From: Deltaproteobacteria bacterium
GTDB taxonomy: Bacteria > Desulfobacterota > Deferrimicrobia > Deferrimicrobiales > Deferrimicrobiaceae
DNA length: 5,680 nucleotides
Assembly (NCBI GenBank): GCA_025357175.1
Contig: JANXPS010000252.1
Location: 1 to 5,680 of the forward strand
Direction: 5' to 3'
Position numbers and translations under genes: made by a program
In this document: piece by piece, positions 1-5,680 of the stretch
How the letters are laid out: every line of letters begins with the position of its first letter
Position numbering within the stretch: the stretch's first letter is position 1
The notes under the pieces: generated by a model
Databases searched by the model: none
What the model saw: the letters and a program-made list of their open reading frames with translations, nothing else
Told to the model about the DNA's origin: nothing

Positions 1-34
1 TCACTTCGATCATCGTGACCTCGCGATATGCCAT
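1..34 (-). CDS. istA: IS21-family transposase IstA, N-terminal fragment (runs off left edge)
   Basis: On the minus strand an ATG at 34-32 follows a good ribosome binding site (GGAGGG, three bases upstream). It opens MAYREVTMIEV before the window ends. This opening is what I recall for a common group of IS21-family IstA transposases, where it precedes the helix-turn-helix DNA-binding region; the catalytic DDE domain would lie outside the window. IstA binds the repeated IS ends and carries out strand transfer with its ATPase partner IstB. Only 11 codons are visible, so the call rests on this short match plus the terminal-repeat structure just upstream. A different transposase or an unrelated gene cannot be excluded from this fragment alone. 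Confidence 0.68.
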   Translation of the reverse strand, partial: MAYREVTMIEV

Positions 35-46
35 GTTCCCTCCAGG

Positions 47-74
47 CCTTGCCCCGCAAAGGGCAGGCGCAAGG
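47..74 (-). other. Possible hairpin in the istA leader
   Basis: CCTTGC (47-52) can pair with GCAAGG (69-74), and CCC (53-55 region) can pair with GGG (61-63). This would form an imperfect hairpin between the terminal repeats and the istA ribosome binding site. Such a structure could dampen read-through into the transposase gene, but this is inference. It has no U-tract and could be chance in GC-rich DNA. Confidence 0.25.
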
Positions 75-98
75 AGGGTCATACCATCCGGTCACGCA

Positions 99-179
99 GG
101 GGGGGTGAATGATTTGAAAAAGTAGCTTCGAGGGGGGTGAATGATTACGAAATAATCAGGTCAAAGGGGGTGAAAGGTT
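99..179 (-). repeat. Three spaced terminal repeats of the IS end (G5-7 TGAATGATT type)
   Basis: On the + strand a run of G followed by TGAATGATT occurs at 99-114 and again at 132-146. A diverged copy, GGGGG then TGAAAGGTT, lies at 166-179. The TGA cores start at 106, 138 and 171, which gives a period of 32-33 bases, about three helical turns. Sequence between the cores is not conserved. This fits the multiple transposase-binding repeats of IS21-family ends. The outermost copy is the least similar, and it lies next to the junction with the interrupted gene. Confidence 0.72.
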
Positions 180-646
180 CTGAAAACCAACAAGAAAAAG
201 GAGCATAGCAAATCCTTGCGTTCGGATACCCAAGCCACTGATTCAACATGAATTGGATGCAGAGCAAACAACGCTGCGACGAACATACTTCGCCACGGAT
301 ATCCGGTCATTTTGGAAAGAACGACGAACAACAGCATTCCATTTACGACGTGAAAGATAACATTTACCAATAGGTGTGCACTTGGGTTCACACCAAAGAG
401 CGACACATCAAGCATGAACGAAAGCCAGGTAAGTGGATGCCAATTTCCGAGCGTAAATGTGGAAAACGCCCATACGAATCCTTGGGCGCTAAGTCCAGCG
501 CGGACCATCTCGTTTGCAAAAACATAATTATAGTCGTCAAGAATTATAAAATCGTGACCATATGTTTGGGCATATATCCCGGCCGTGATTGCGGCGACTG
601 TGAACATGGCCAGGAGAGGGCGCGATTCAATATACTTAGACCACAT
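161..646 (-). pseudogene. TMTC-like membrane glycosyltransferase paralogue, truncated by the IS
   Basis: The open frame encodes 161 residues. It has an ATG start and a GAGG seven bases upstream. Residues 1 to about 153 match the N-terminus of the neighbouring TMTC-like protein without gaps: 74 identities in 120 positions (residues 31-150, hand count). It shares an LDD motif at 36-38, NWHPLTWLS at 68-76, HPIHVESVAW at 130-139 and ERKD at 142-145. Membrane segments lie near 10-27 and 94-111. The last residues (FRTFHPL) and the stop at 161-163 come from the inserted element, so the rest of the membrane domain and any TPR tail are missing here. Base composition is near 47% GC in two sampled lines, far below the other genes, suggesting separate acquisition. 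The remnant is probably inactive, although the fragment could still be translated. Confidence 0.75.
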
Positions 647-744
647 AGCCTTGCCTCTACATTAGTGGATTAAACACAAAGCGTCATAACGGTGGCGCAG
701 GAGGGGCAAACCTCCTTTGCTTGCAAAAAGGGCGCTTTGCGAGG

Positions 745-2611
745 CTACCGCGCAAAAAACCGGTCGCGCTGTTTCAGGTAATAGTCCGGGTTGGGCGGGG
801 CGAGCGCGATCGCCGCGAGGATGGCCTCCAGCGCTTCCTTCCGCTTCCCCGCCGCAAAGCTGGCCTGGCAAGCGTGTCGAGGCTGACGGGGTTTCGCGAT
901 AGCAACACACCCAACCGCGCAAGCCGGAGCGCTTCTTCGGGTCGGCGCACCTCCGGATCGGCGGCCGTTGCGTAGATCCACGCGAGGTTGTTGAGGGCGC
1001 CCGCATGGTCCGGGGCGGCGGCGAGTATTTCCGAATAACGTTCAACCGCCTCCCGGGGCCGGCCCGCCGCCAGAAGCGTTCCCGCCAGGTTATAGCGGGC
1101 CATCGTGAAATCCGGCCTGAACCCGAGGACTTCTTCGTAACAGGCGATGGCCTCGGAGTTTTTCCCGAGGTTGCCCAAGGCGACTCCCAGGTTATACCTT
1201 GCAGCCCGGTTTCCATCGCGCGGGTCCGGGGAGCGGCGCAAAAGAAGGACCCGCCGAAAATGGGACTCCGCCTCGGCGTTGCGCCCTTTTTTCAGGGCGT
1301 CCGTCCCGAGAAGGCCGTGTGCGCCCCAGTTGTCCTTGTCGATCTCGAGCGCATGCCGGGCGAGAACGGCGGAATCGCTCCAGCAGCTTGCCTGCTTCCA
1401 CGTGCAGATCGACAGTGCGATCAAGACCGACATCGATACCGATGCGGCGGCTGCCCGGGATATTCTCAGGCGGGACGCCGCATCCCCCCCCCCCACGCAA
1501 CGATCAGGAATAACCCGGCGACGGGCAGGTACATGTACCGGTCCGCCATCGCCTGCTCTCCGGCCTGGATGAACCCCATCATGGGAACGAGCATGCCCAG
1601 AAACCAGGACCAGCCGATGGCGATGTACGGCCTCCTGCGGATTTCCCGGACGGCGACGACGGATATCGCCGCGAGGAGGAGGATCGAAGCCGCGATCCGC
1701 CACGCCGGAGGATCGTGCGGAATGCGCCGAAAGATCGGGTGCGGGTAGAAGAAGGAGAGCGACGCGGGCCACGCCGTTTTCCCGAGGTATGCGGCGAAAG
1801 AAACGCCGGCGTTGGATATCGCTCCGGCGGGCAGCATCGCCACCGATCCTTCGCCGCGCTGGGAAATCAGCGTGACGGCCGCGGATCCGGCGGAGAGGAT
1901 CAGGAGAGGCACCTTCTCGAGCACGGGAAGCCACCCGGTCTGCCACCCTCGGCCGGCTTCCGGCTGCGCATATCCCGGGACGCCGTCGCGGAAGATCCGC
2001 CCCAGCGGCCAGTAGTCGAGCAGCAGGAGGAGAAAGGGGAGCGGGACGATCGTCGGTTTGGCCATGAGGCCCAAAGCGAACAGGGCGAAGAGCGCCAGGT
2101 ACCGCGCCGTTCCGGGCCGTTCGCAATATTTGCGATAGGCGATCAGCGACAGGGCGAAGAAGAGGCCGCACAGGACATCTTTCCGCTCGCTGGCCCACGC
2201 GACCGATTCCACGTGCAGCGGGTGAAGGGCGAACAGCGCGGCGACGGCGGCGCTCCTCCAGAAACTGCCGGTCATTTTCCGCAGCGCAACAAGGAGAAGC
2301 AGCCCGTTCGCCAGGTGAAGGAGCAGGTTGACCGCGTGGTGCCTGCCGGCGTTCACGCCGAAAAGCGAGACGTCGAGCATGTGCGAAAGCCAGGTAAGGG
2401 GGTGCCAGTTTGCGGCTTGGGTGCTGGAAAAAGCGTGACGAACGCCCGCGAGCGTCAATCCGTCCAGAACGACCGGATTTTCCGTGATGTAGATCGTGTC
2501 GTCAAGGAGGATGAACGGATGTCCGGTGATCCTCCAGTAGACCGCAGTCACGGCCGCGGCGAGAAGGAACACCGTGATCCGCTCTGGGGAAAGAATAGGC
2601 GTCTTGCTCAA
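745..2611 (-). pseudogene. TMTC-like membrane protein with C-terminal TPR repeats, two apparent frameshifts
   Basis: A TTG start (2611-2609) is preceded by AAGGGG at a five-base spacing. The first frame runs to 1466 (381 residues) and holds the multi-pass membrane domain. It has LDD at 36-38, NWHPLTWLSHMLD at 68-80, HPLHVESVAW at 130-139, ERKD at 142-145, and further hydrophobic segments at about 170-200, 270-290 and 310-370. Homology then continues in the -1 frame, starting at the G11 tract (1494-1484), with a last membrane helix and TPR units such as ARYNLGVALGNLGKNSEAI. It shifts -1 again near 864-870 to finish with a further TPR and a TAG at 745. Restoring one base at each point gives about 622 residues, a normal length for a full protein. 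Relatives (eukaryotic TMTC proteins) are GT-C O-mannosyltransferases; the substrate here is unknown. The lesions may be sequencing errors, real decay or, for the first, phase variation. Confidence 0.78.
1484..1494 (-). repeat. G11 homopolymer inside the TMTC-like gene
   Basis: Eleven C on the + strand (G11 in the sense of the gene) lie at codons 373-376, just after Trp373. With 11 G the frame ends twelve codons later at a TGA (1468-1466). With 9 or 12 G it joins the downstream frame that encodes the last membrane helix and the TPR domain. Tracts of this kind are prone to slippage in replication and also to length errors in sequencing. Confidence 0.85.
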
Positions 2612-2638
2612 TTGATCCCCTTGGCGAGAAATGCACAG

Positions 2639-3172
2639 CTAGCGGGACAGCGCCTCGACGAGCGCCTTCCCGAATTCGCGGGCGGCCGGGGGGCCGTTCG
2701 CCGTCACGATCTTTCCCGAGGTCACGACGGGGCGTTCCAGGTAGTTGGCACCCCCTTCGCGCATCGCCTTGAGCGAGTCGCCGGTGGGCCAGCACGTCGC
2801 ATCGACGCCCTTGAGCACTCCGGCGATCGCGAGCGTCGCCCCCGAAAGGCAGATCCCGGCCACGATCCGGCCAGCGCCTTTTGCGTCTCGCAGAAGCCTG
2901 TGGGCGTCGGAGTCCTCCCACAGCCAGTTCGGGGTACCCCGCCCGCCGACCGCCACGATCCCGTCGTAATCGGTGGCTTTCGCGTCGCGAATCGCCAGAT
3001 CGGGCGAGACCGTTGCGCCGAGCATCCCCCTGGCCTCCGATTTTTCCTTCGCGGCGACGACGGCTTCCGCGCCGGCGGCGACGACTTCCTGCTTCGGCTC
3101 CAGCAGTTCCTCGTCGCGGAAATCGACCTGATTGATCAGAAAAAGGATTTTCTTCCCAGCAAGCGGTTTCAT
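2639..3172 (-). CDS. DJ-1/PfpI family protein (class I glutamine amidotransferase-like fold)
   Basis: This is a 177-residue protein, the usual size for the family. It has an ATG start with GGAGG five bases upstream. It opens with a beta strand (KKILFLINQVDFRDEE), whose Glu21 or Glu22 matches the conserved acidic residue near the active site. The GGRGTPNWLW loop lies at 76-85, and the nucleophile elbow AGICLSGATLA at 105-115 carries Cys108. The C-terminal segment TANGPPAAREFG (157-168) is typical of the family. The residue after the cysteine is Leu, not the His of PfpI and YhbO, so the protease/deglycase triad is not obvious; some archaeal and bacterial relatives as I recall them have CLAP here. 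Family members act in glyoxal detoxification, deglycation or stress responses, but the specific function here is unknown. It is cytoplasmic, with no signal peptide. It lies 27 bases upstream of the TMTC-like gene and may be cotranscribed with it. Confidence 0.85.
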   Translation of the reverse strand: MKPLAGKKILFLINQVDFRDEELLEPKQEVVAAGAEAVVAAKEKSEARGMLGATVSPDLAIRDAKATDYDGIVAVGGRGTPNWLWEDSDAHRLLRDAKGAGRIVAGICLSGATLAIAGVLKGVDATCWPTGDSLKAMREGGANYLERPVVTSGKIVTANGPPAAREFGKALVEALSR

Positions 3173-3175
3173 CGG

Positions 3176-3189
3176 TTCCTCCGTACGGA
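3176..3189 (-). promoter_or_regulatory. Ribosome binding site of the DJ-1/PfpI gene overlapped by a 10-base palindrome
   Basis: GGAGGAA on the minus strand (3182-3176) is well placed for the ATG at 3172. The perfect palindrome TCCGTACGGA (3180-3189) overlaps its upstream end. The ribosome binding site is firm. An operator role for the palindrome is speculative, since a palindrome this short can arise by chance. Confidence 0.5.
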
Positions 3190-3207
3190 TCGGTTTCCAA
3201 CCACCTG

Positions 3208-3237
3208 ATTATTGGATGCAGTTCAGCCGCCTTTCAG
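3208..3237 (-). promoter_or_regulatory. Possible promoter for the DJ-1/PfpI gene
   Basis: On the minus strand AATAAT (3213-3208) matches five of six -10 consensus bases. CTGAAA (3237-3232) matches four of six -35 bases, at an 18-base spacing. Transcription would start near 3201, leaving a leader of about 28 bases that contains the ribosome binding site. The gap after lptG is long enough to hold a promoter, but read-through from lptFG is equally possible since I see no terminator between them. Confidence 0.35.
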
Positions 3238-3282
3238 TGCGCGCCAGGCGATCAAGCCGAGAAGCAGGGCTGCCAGGACCGC

Positions 3283-4359
3283 CTATCGGCGCGCGTTCCG
3301 GAACAGGAGCAGTCCCGCCGTCGAGAACAGGACGCCGGGGAACCAGGCGGCGACGACCGGCGGTATGAGCCCCTTGCGTCCCACGGAAAGCGAGAGCGAC
3401 AGCGTGATCCAGCAGAAGAAGCCGACCAGGAGGCCGAGGCCGATGCTGCGCCACACGCCGCCTGAGCGGGGAGCCGACAGGGCGAACGGAATGGCCAGGA
3501 GGCTGACGATGACGTTCAGGAGCGGGTAGGCCAGCTTGGCGTGCAGGTCGACCTCGTACTGGTGGACGTCGTATCCCTTCGCCCGGGTGTCGGCCACGTA
3601 CGCGGACAGCTGGGGCCATGTCATCTCGGCGGGCGCCGTTTCCCCGTCGATGAAGCCCTGGATCGTCTCCGGGAACGCGAACGCCTTCCGTTCGAAGGGG
3701 ACGGGGACGAAGCCGTCTTCCGCCTTCCGCTCGACGCCATTCTCGAGCAGCCACAGCCCGTCTTTCCGTACGCTGGCCGTAGCCGCATCGACGCGTCGAA
3801 CGAGCTGGAACCCGGGGCTGATCCCGAGGTACTGGAATCCGGAAAGCTTCCGCGCCGGGGCGTCGAGCAGGTTGGCGGAAAGAATCGCGTCGGTGCCCCG
3901 GATCCAGTAGCGGTTCATCGAGAACTGGGCGGCGACCTTGCCGGGACGGACCCGGGCCCGGGAAACCTCCCGCGCCTGGCGCGACACTCTCGGGATGAGC
4001 AGTTCCGAAAATCCGAAGGACAACAGCGAAACGAGCGAGCAGCCGATCAGGATGGGTGCGCAGACGCGCGGGAGACTCATTCCGGCGCCGAACATGGCCG
4101 AGAGTTCGTTGCTGCGCGCCCGGAGCGAGACGGTGACGAGCACGGCGACCAGGACGGCGACCGGGGATATCTGGACGAAGATGCCCGGCGCGGTCGCCAG
4201 GTAGTAGAGCCCGATTTCGCGCGCCGCCGCCCCGTGCTTCAGGAAGTCGTCGGCCTTGTCGACGAAGTCGATGACGAGAAAAAGGGAGACGAACCCCAAC
4301 GAGCACAGGACGATCGTCTTGACGAGTTCGCGGAAGATGTAGCGCTGGAGGATCGTCAT
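3283..4359 (-). CDS. lptG: LPS export ABC transporter permease LptG
   Basis: This is a 358-residue permease of the YjgP/YjgQ family. It pairs with LptF and the ATPase LptB to extract LPS from the inner membrane and push it to the periplasmic bridge. I chose the ATG at 4359 because it opens with MTILQRYIFRELVK, the usual family start, and overlaps the lptF stop as ATGA. No ribosome binding site is visible, which suggests translational coupling to lptF. Membrane helices fall near 15-35, 55-80, 98-118, 278-295, 304-324 and 330-353. The periplasmic jellyroll domain lies between the third and fourth, about 125-270. The ARSNELSAMFGAGMS segment at 81-95 is the conserved cytoplasmic coupling region. 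A longer open frame reaching back to 4635 lies inside lptF and is not a better start. LptF and LptG are homologous; I assign G from gene order and the C-terminal motif IPPVVAAWFPGVLF. Confidence 0.9.
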   Translation of the reverse strand: MTILQRYIFRELVKTIVLCSLGFVSLFLVIDFVDKADDFLKHGAAAREIGLYYLATAPGIFVQISPVAVLVAVLVTVSLRARSNELSAMFGAGMSLPRVCAPILIGCSLVSLLSFGFSELLIPRVSRQAREVSRARVRPGKVAAQFSMNRYWIRGTDAILSANLLDAPARKLSGFQYLGISPGFQLVRRVDAATASVRKDGLWLLENGVERKAEDGFVPVPFERKAFAFPETIQGFIDGETAPAEMTWPQLSAYVADTRAKGYDVHQYEVDLHAKLAYPLLNVIVSLLAIPFALSAPRSGGVWRSIGLGLLVGFFCWITLSLSLSVGRKGLIPPVVAAWFPGVLFSTAGLLLFRNARR

Positions 4360-5486
4360 CGCCGGTTGGTCAGCATCGCGAGGATGCGGGGCAGCGTCGG
4401 GATGCCGGTTTCGGACATCCGGAAGATCCAGAGCGCGGTGACGAGCACGAGCAGGTTCGGCAGCCACATCAAGGTGATCATGGCGATGCGGGAAGACGCC
4501 TCGACCGCCCCGGCGGCCGCCAGGAAGATGTAGAAAAACAGGATGATGGCGACCGTCATCGCCAGCGCGGGAGATTTGCCGCGCGCACGCTGGAACAGCC
4601 CGAGCGGCACCGCCGCCAGGCCGAAAGCGATGCACGACGCGGCCAGCGACAGCCGCCGGTGGAAATGGTAGACGAAGCTTGCGCCTTCCTTCCCCAATCC
4701 CTTTTCACGGATCTTTCGGAACAGCTGCGGAACGGTCATGTTGCGCGGGTCGTCCGGGTTGATGGAATCGGAAAGCGACAGTGGCAACCGGAAATCGAGC
4801 GATCGGAATGTGGAGAAGCGGTAAGTGTTGTCCTTCGGGGAATCGGCGTGGATGGCGCCATCGAGCAGCGTCAGGCCGACCGCGTTCACCGCGCCGGAAG
4901 CGAACTCGCCGTGCCGGGCGAAGATCAGCGCCGGTTCACGGTTTTCCATTCGGCGCGCCAGCAGCAGGCCGTCCATCCGCCTGCTGTCGTTCGAGATCCG
5001 GTCGGGGAAGAGCAGGACGTCGGGCGTGATCTCCTGGAACACGCGTTCGGTGGCGCCGGCTCCCGCACGGATCGAGAGGATGCGCGCCAGCGTGGTTTTC
5101 ATCTCGCGATTGCCCCAGGCGACGCCTTCCCACCCGATGTAAAGGTTCGCGGCGCAGGCGACCGCGCTGATCAGGAGCACGGGAACCGCGAAGCTCCGCA
5201 TCCCCATGCCGGCGGTGAACATCGCGGTGGTCTCGGAATCGGCGCCGAAGCGTCCCAGGGCGAGCAGGATCGCCAGAAGGAGGGCGGCGGGCAGCGTGAT
5301 CTCGAGGAACATCGGGAGGAACGACAGCAGCAGGCGTCCTCCGAGGGCCGGGGGGACGCCCTTGGAAACGACGAGGTCGGTCAGGAGCGAGAAGCGGTGG
5401 AGCAGGACGACCAGCGTGAAGGTCAGCAGCCCGAGGAAAAAGGGGCCCGCCACTTCGGACAGGATATATTTGTGGAGCCGCTTCAC
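4356..5486 (-). CDS. lptF: LPS export ABC transporter permease LptF
   Basis: This is a 376-residue inner-membrane permease, partner of LptG in the LptB2FG exporter. The start is GTG at 5486; a stop lies in frame at 5501-5499 and no earlier start codon intervenes. The opening MKRLHKYILSEVAGPF fits the family. Helices lie near 13-33, 52-78, 98-118, 280-298, 306-328 and 334-355. The periplasmic jellyroll domain spans about 120-272. The GADSETTAMFTAGM segment (81-94) is the conserved cytoplasmic coupling loop, and HRRLSLAASCIAFGLAAVPLG (276-296) is the typical start of the second membrane half. There is no Shine-Dalgarno sequence before the GTG. The -10 element ends six bases upstream, so the mRNA is probably leaderless. 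It is divergent from ribF and overlaps lptG by four bases. Confidence 0.9.
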   Translation of the reverse strand: MKRLHKYILSEVAGPFFLGLLTFTLVVLLHRFSLLTDLVVSKGVPPALGGRLLLSFLPMFLEITLPAALLLAILLALGRFGADSETTAMFTAGMGMRSFAVPVLLISAVACAANLYIGWEGVAWGNREMKTTLARILSIRAGAGATERVFQEITPDVLLFPDRISNDSRRMDGLLLARRMENREPALIFARHGEFASGAVNAVGLTLLDGAIHADSPKDNTYRFSTFRSLDFRLPLSLSDSINPDDPRNMTVPQLFRKIREKGLGKEGASFVYHFHRRLSLAASCIAFGLAAVPLGLFQRARGKSPALAMTVAIILFFYIFLAAAGAVEASSRIAMITLMWLPNLLVLVTALWIFRMSETGIPTLPRILAMLTNRR

Positions 5487-5497
5487 CGGCGTATAAT
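5470..5497 (+). promoter_or_regulatory. Promoter of ribF, with consensus -10
   Basis: TATAAT at 5492-5497 is a perfect -10. A weak -35, TTGTGG at 5470-5475, lies 16 bases upstream within the lptF coding region. Transcription would start near 5504, leaving a leader of about 20 bases that contains the AGGGGG ribosome binding site. The -10 overlaps the opposite-strand lptF -10 by five bases. Confidence 0.55.
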
Positions 5498-5501
5498 ATC
5501 A
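5493..5501 (-). promoter_or_regulatory. Extended -10 promoter of lptFG
   Basis: The minus strand reads TGATATTAT (5501-5493). This is an extended -10 (TGn) followed by TATTAT, which is one base from consensus. I find no good -35 at 16-18 bases, which extended -10 promoters can do without. The first base of the lptF GTG lies seven bases past the hexamer, so transcription should begin at or next to the start codon. Confidence 0.55.
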
Positions 5502-5510
5502 CTTTACACT

Positions 5511-5516
5511 AGGGGG
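5511..5516 (+). promoter_or_regulatory. Ribosome binding site deciding the ribF start
   Basis: AGGGGG lies nine bases before the TTG at 5526 and 21 bases before the ATG at 5538. Its spacing favours the TTG start over the ATG. Confidence 0.55.
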
Positions 5517-5525
5517 TTTTGCGCG

Positions 5526-5680
5526 TTGACCAAACACATGACCGTGCTGGGCGGATCGTCGAAGGGCTTTCCGGAGACGGGCGCGGCGGTCACAATCGGG
5601 AATTTCGACGGCGTCCACATGGGGCACCGGGAACTGCTCAGACGCACGGTCGATTTTGCGGCCTCCGCCGGGATTCCTTC
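5526..5680 (+). CDS. ribF: Riboflavin kinase / FAD synthetase, N-terminal fragment (runs off right edge)
   Basis: The fragment encodes the start of the bifunctional enzyme that phosphorylates riboflavin to FMN and adenylylates FMN to FAD. The diagnostic signature TIGNFDGVHMGH is visible about 26-37 residues in. It contains the HxGH nucleotidyltransferase motif (HMGH) of the FAD synthetase domain. The C-terminal riboflavin kinase domain is outside the window. The start is uncertain. TTG at 5526 has a well-spaced AGGGGG, while ATG at 5538 gives MTVLGG, closer to the usual family opening, but without its own ribosome binding site. The gene is divergent from lptF. Confidence 0.88.
   Translation, partial: MTKHMTVLGGSSKGFPETGAAVTIGNFDGVHMGHRELLRRTVDFAASAGIP

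Larger units (their letters stand above)
1..192 (-). mobile_element. End of an IS21-family insertion sequence (partial; outer terminus near 186-192)
   Basis: The stretch has three spaced G-rich repeats followed inward by a leader and an istA-like start, the usual layout of the end of an IS21-family element. Such ends carry several transposase binding repeats. The interrupted membrane-protein gene matches its paralogue up to about codon 150, near position 195. Past that point it reads into the repeats, so the junction lies between about 186 and 195. IS21 elements commonly end in CA, and CA pairs occur at 188-189 and 191-192. The exact boundary and the target-site duplication cannot be fixed because the other end is outside the window. 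Confidence 0.7.

Noticed and set aside
99..179. Spaced repeats as a possible CRISPR array.
   Set aside because: The conserved cores are only about 14 bases, the third is diverged, and there are just three. Their position before an istA-like start fits a transposon end better.
699..716. Hairpin AGGAGG-GGCAAA-CCTCCT between the two TMTC-like genes as a terminator.
   Set aside because: The stem is only six base pairs and there is no U-tract after it in the direction of transcription, so I cannot support a terminator call.
3191..3201. Small inverted repeat GGTT-TCC-AACC before the DJ-1/PfpI gene.
   Set aside because: The arms are four bases long, which is expected by chance.
1715..3208. A long open frame of 497 codons on the + strand.
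   Set aside because: It lies wholly antisense to the TMTC-like and DJ-1/PfpI genes, is rich in Arg, Gly and Asp in the manner of antisense frames in GC-rich DNA, and shows no recognisable domain.
3541..4533. Open frame of 330 codons on the + strand opposite lptFG.
   Set aside because: It is antisense to well-recognised LptF and LptG coding sequence, has a composition typical of shadow frames, and has no recognisable motif.
4360..4635. Upstream extension of the lptG frame to 4635.
   Set aside because: It overlaps lptF in another frame, lacks family similarity, and the ATG at 4359 with the ATGA overlap gives the expected LptG N-terminus.

Overview
The window reads as a stretch of GC-rich bacterial chromosome from a Gram-negative organism, because it carries the lipopolysaccharide export permeases LptF and LptG. 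The gene set (LptFG, a ribF neighbour, TMTC-like glycosyltransferase/TPR proteins and an IS21-type element) would suit a deltaproteobacterial or related environmental lineage. That placement is an inference from general familiarity and not a sequence match. Sampled lines of the core genes are strongly GC-rich (46 of 60 bases in the line at 3421-3480). The truncated gene at the left is near 47% GC in two sampled lines.

Layout from right to left. ribF (bifunctional riboflavin kinase/FAD synthetase) starts near the right edge on the + strand and runs out of the window. Divergent from it, on the minus strand, is lptF followed by lptG with a 4-base ATGA overlap. The two directions appear to share one short promoter region in which the -10 elements overlap, and the lptF transcript may be leaderless. 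After a 57-base trailing segment, and in all about 110 bases past lptG, comes a DJ-1/PfpI-family gene. It is followed 27 bases later by a TMTC-like multi-pass membrane protein with C-terminal TPR repeats. As written, that last gene is split by two apparent single-base losses, one of them at an 11-base G/C homopolymer.

Further left is a second, AT-richer paralogue of the same membrane protein. It is intact for about 150 codons and is then cut by the end of an IS21-family insertion sequence. The IS end shows three spaced copies of a G-rich terminal repeat. The first 11 codons of its transposase gene istA lie at the left edge, pointing out of the window.

Functionally, LptFG form the membrane part of the ABC transporter that extracts LPS from the inner membrane. 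The TMTC-like proteins probably act as GT-C-type glycosyltransferases on the periplasmic face, so much of the window concerns the cell envelope. I see no clear novel multi-gene system. The items most worth checking are the shared lptF/ribF promoter, the poly-G tract, and the IS-interrupted, compositionally distinct paralogue.
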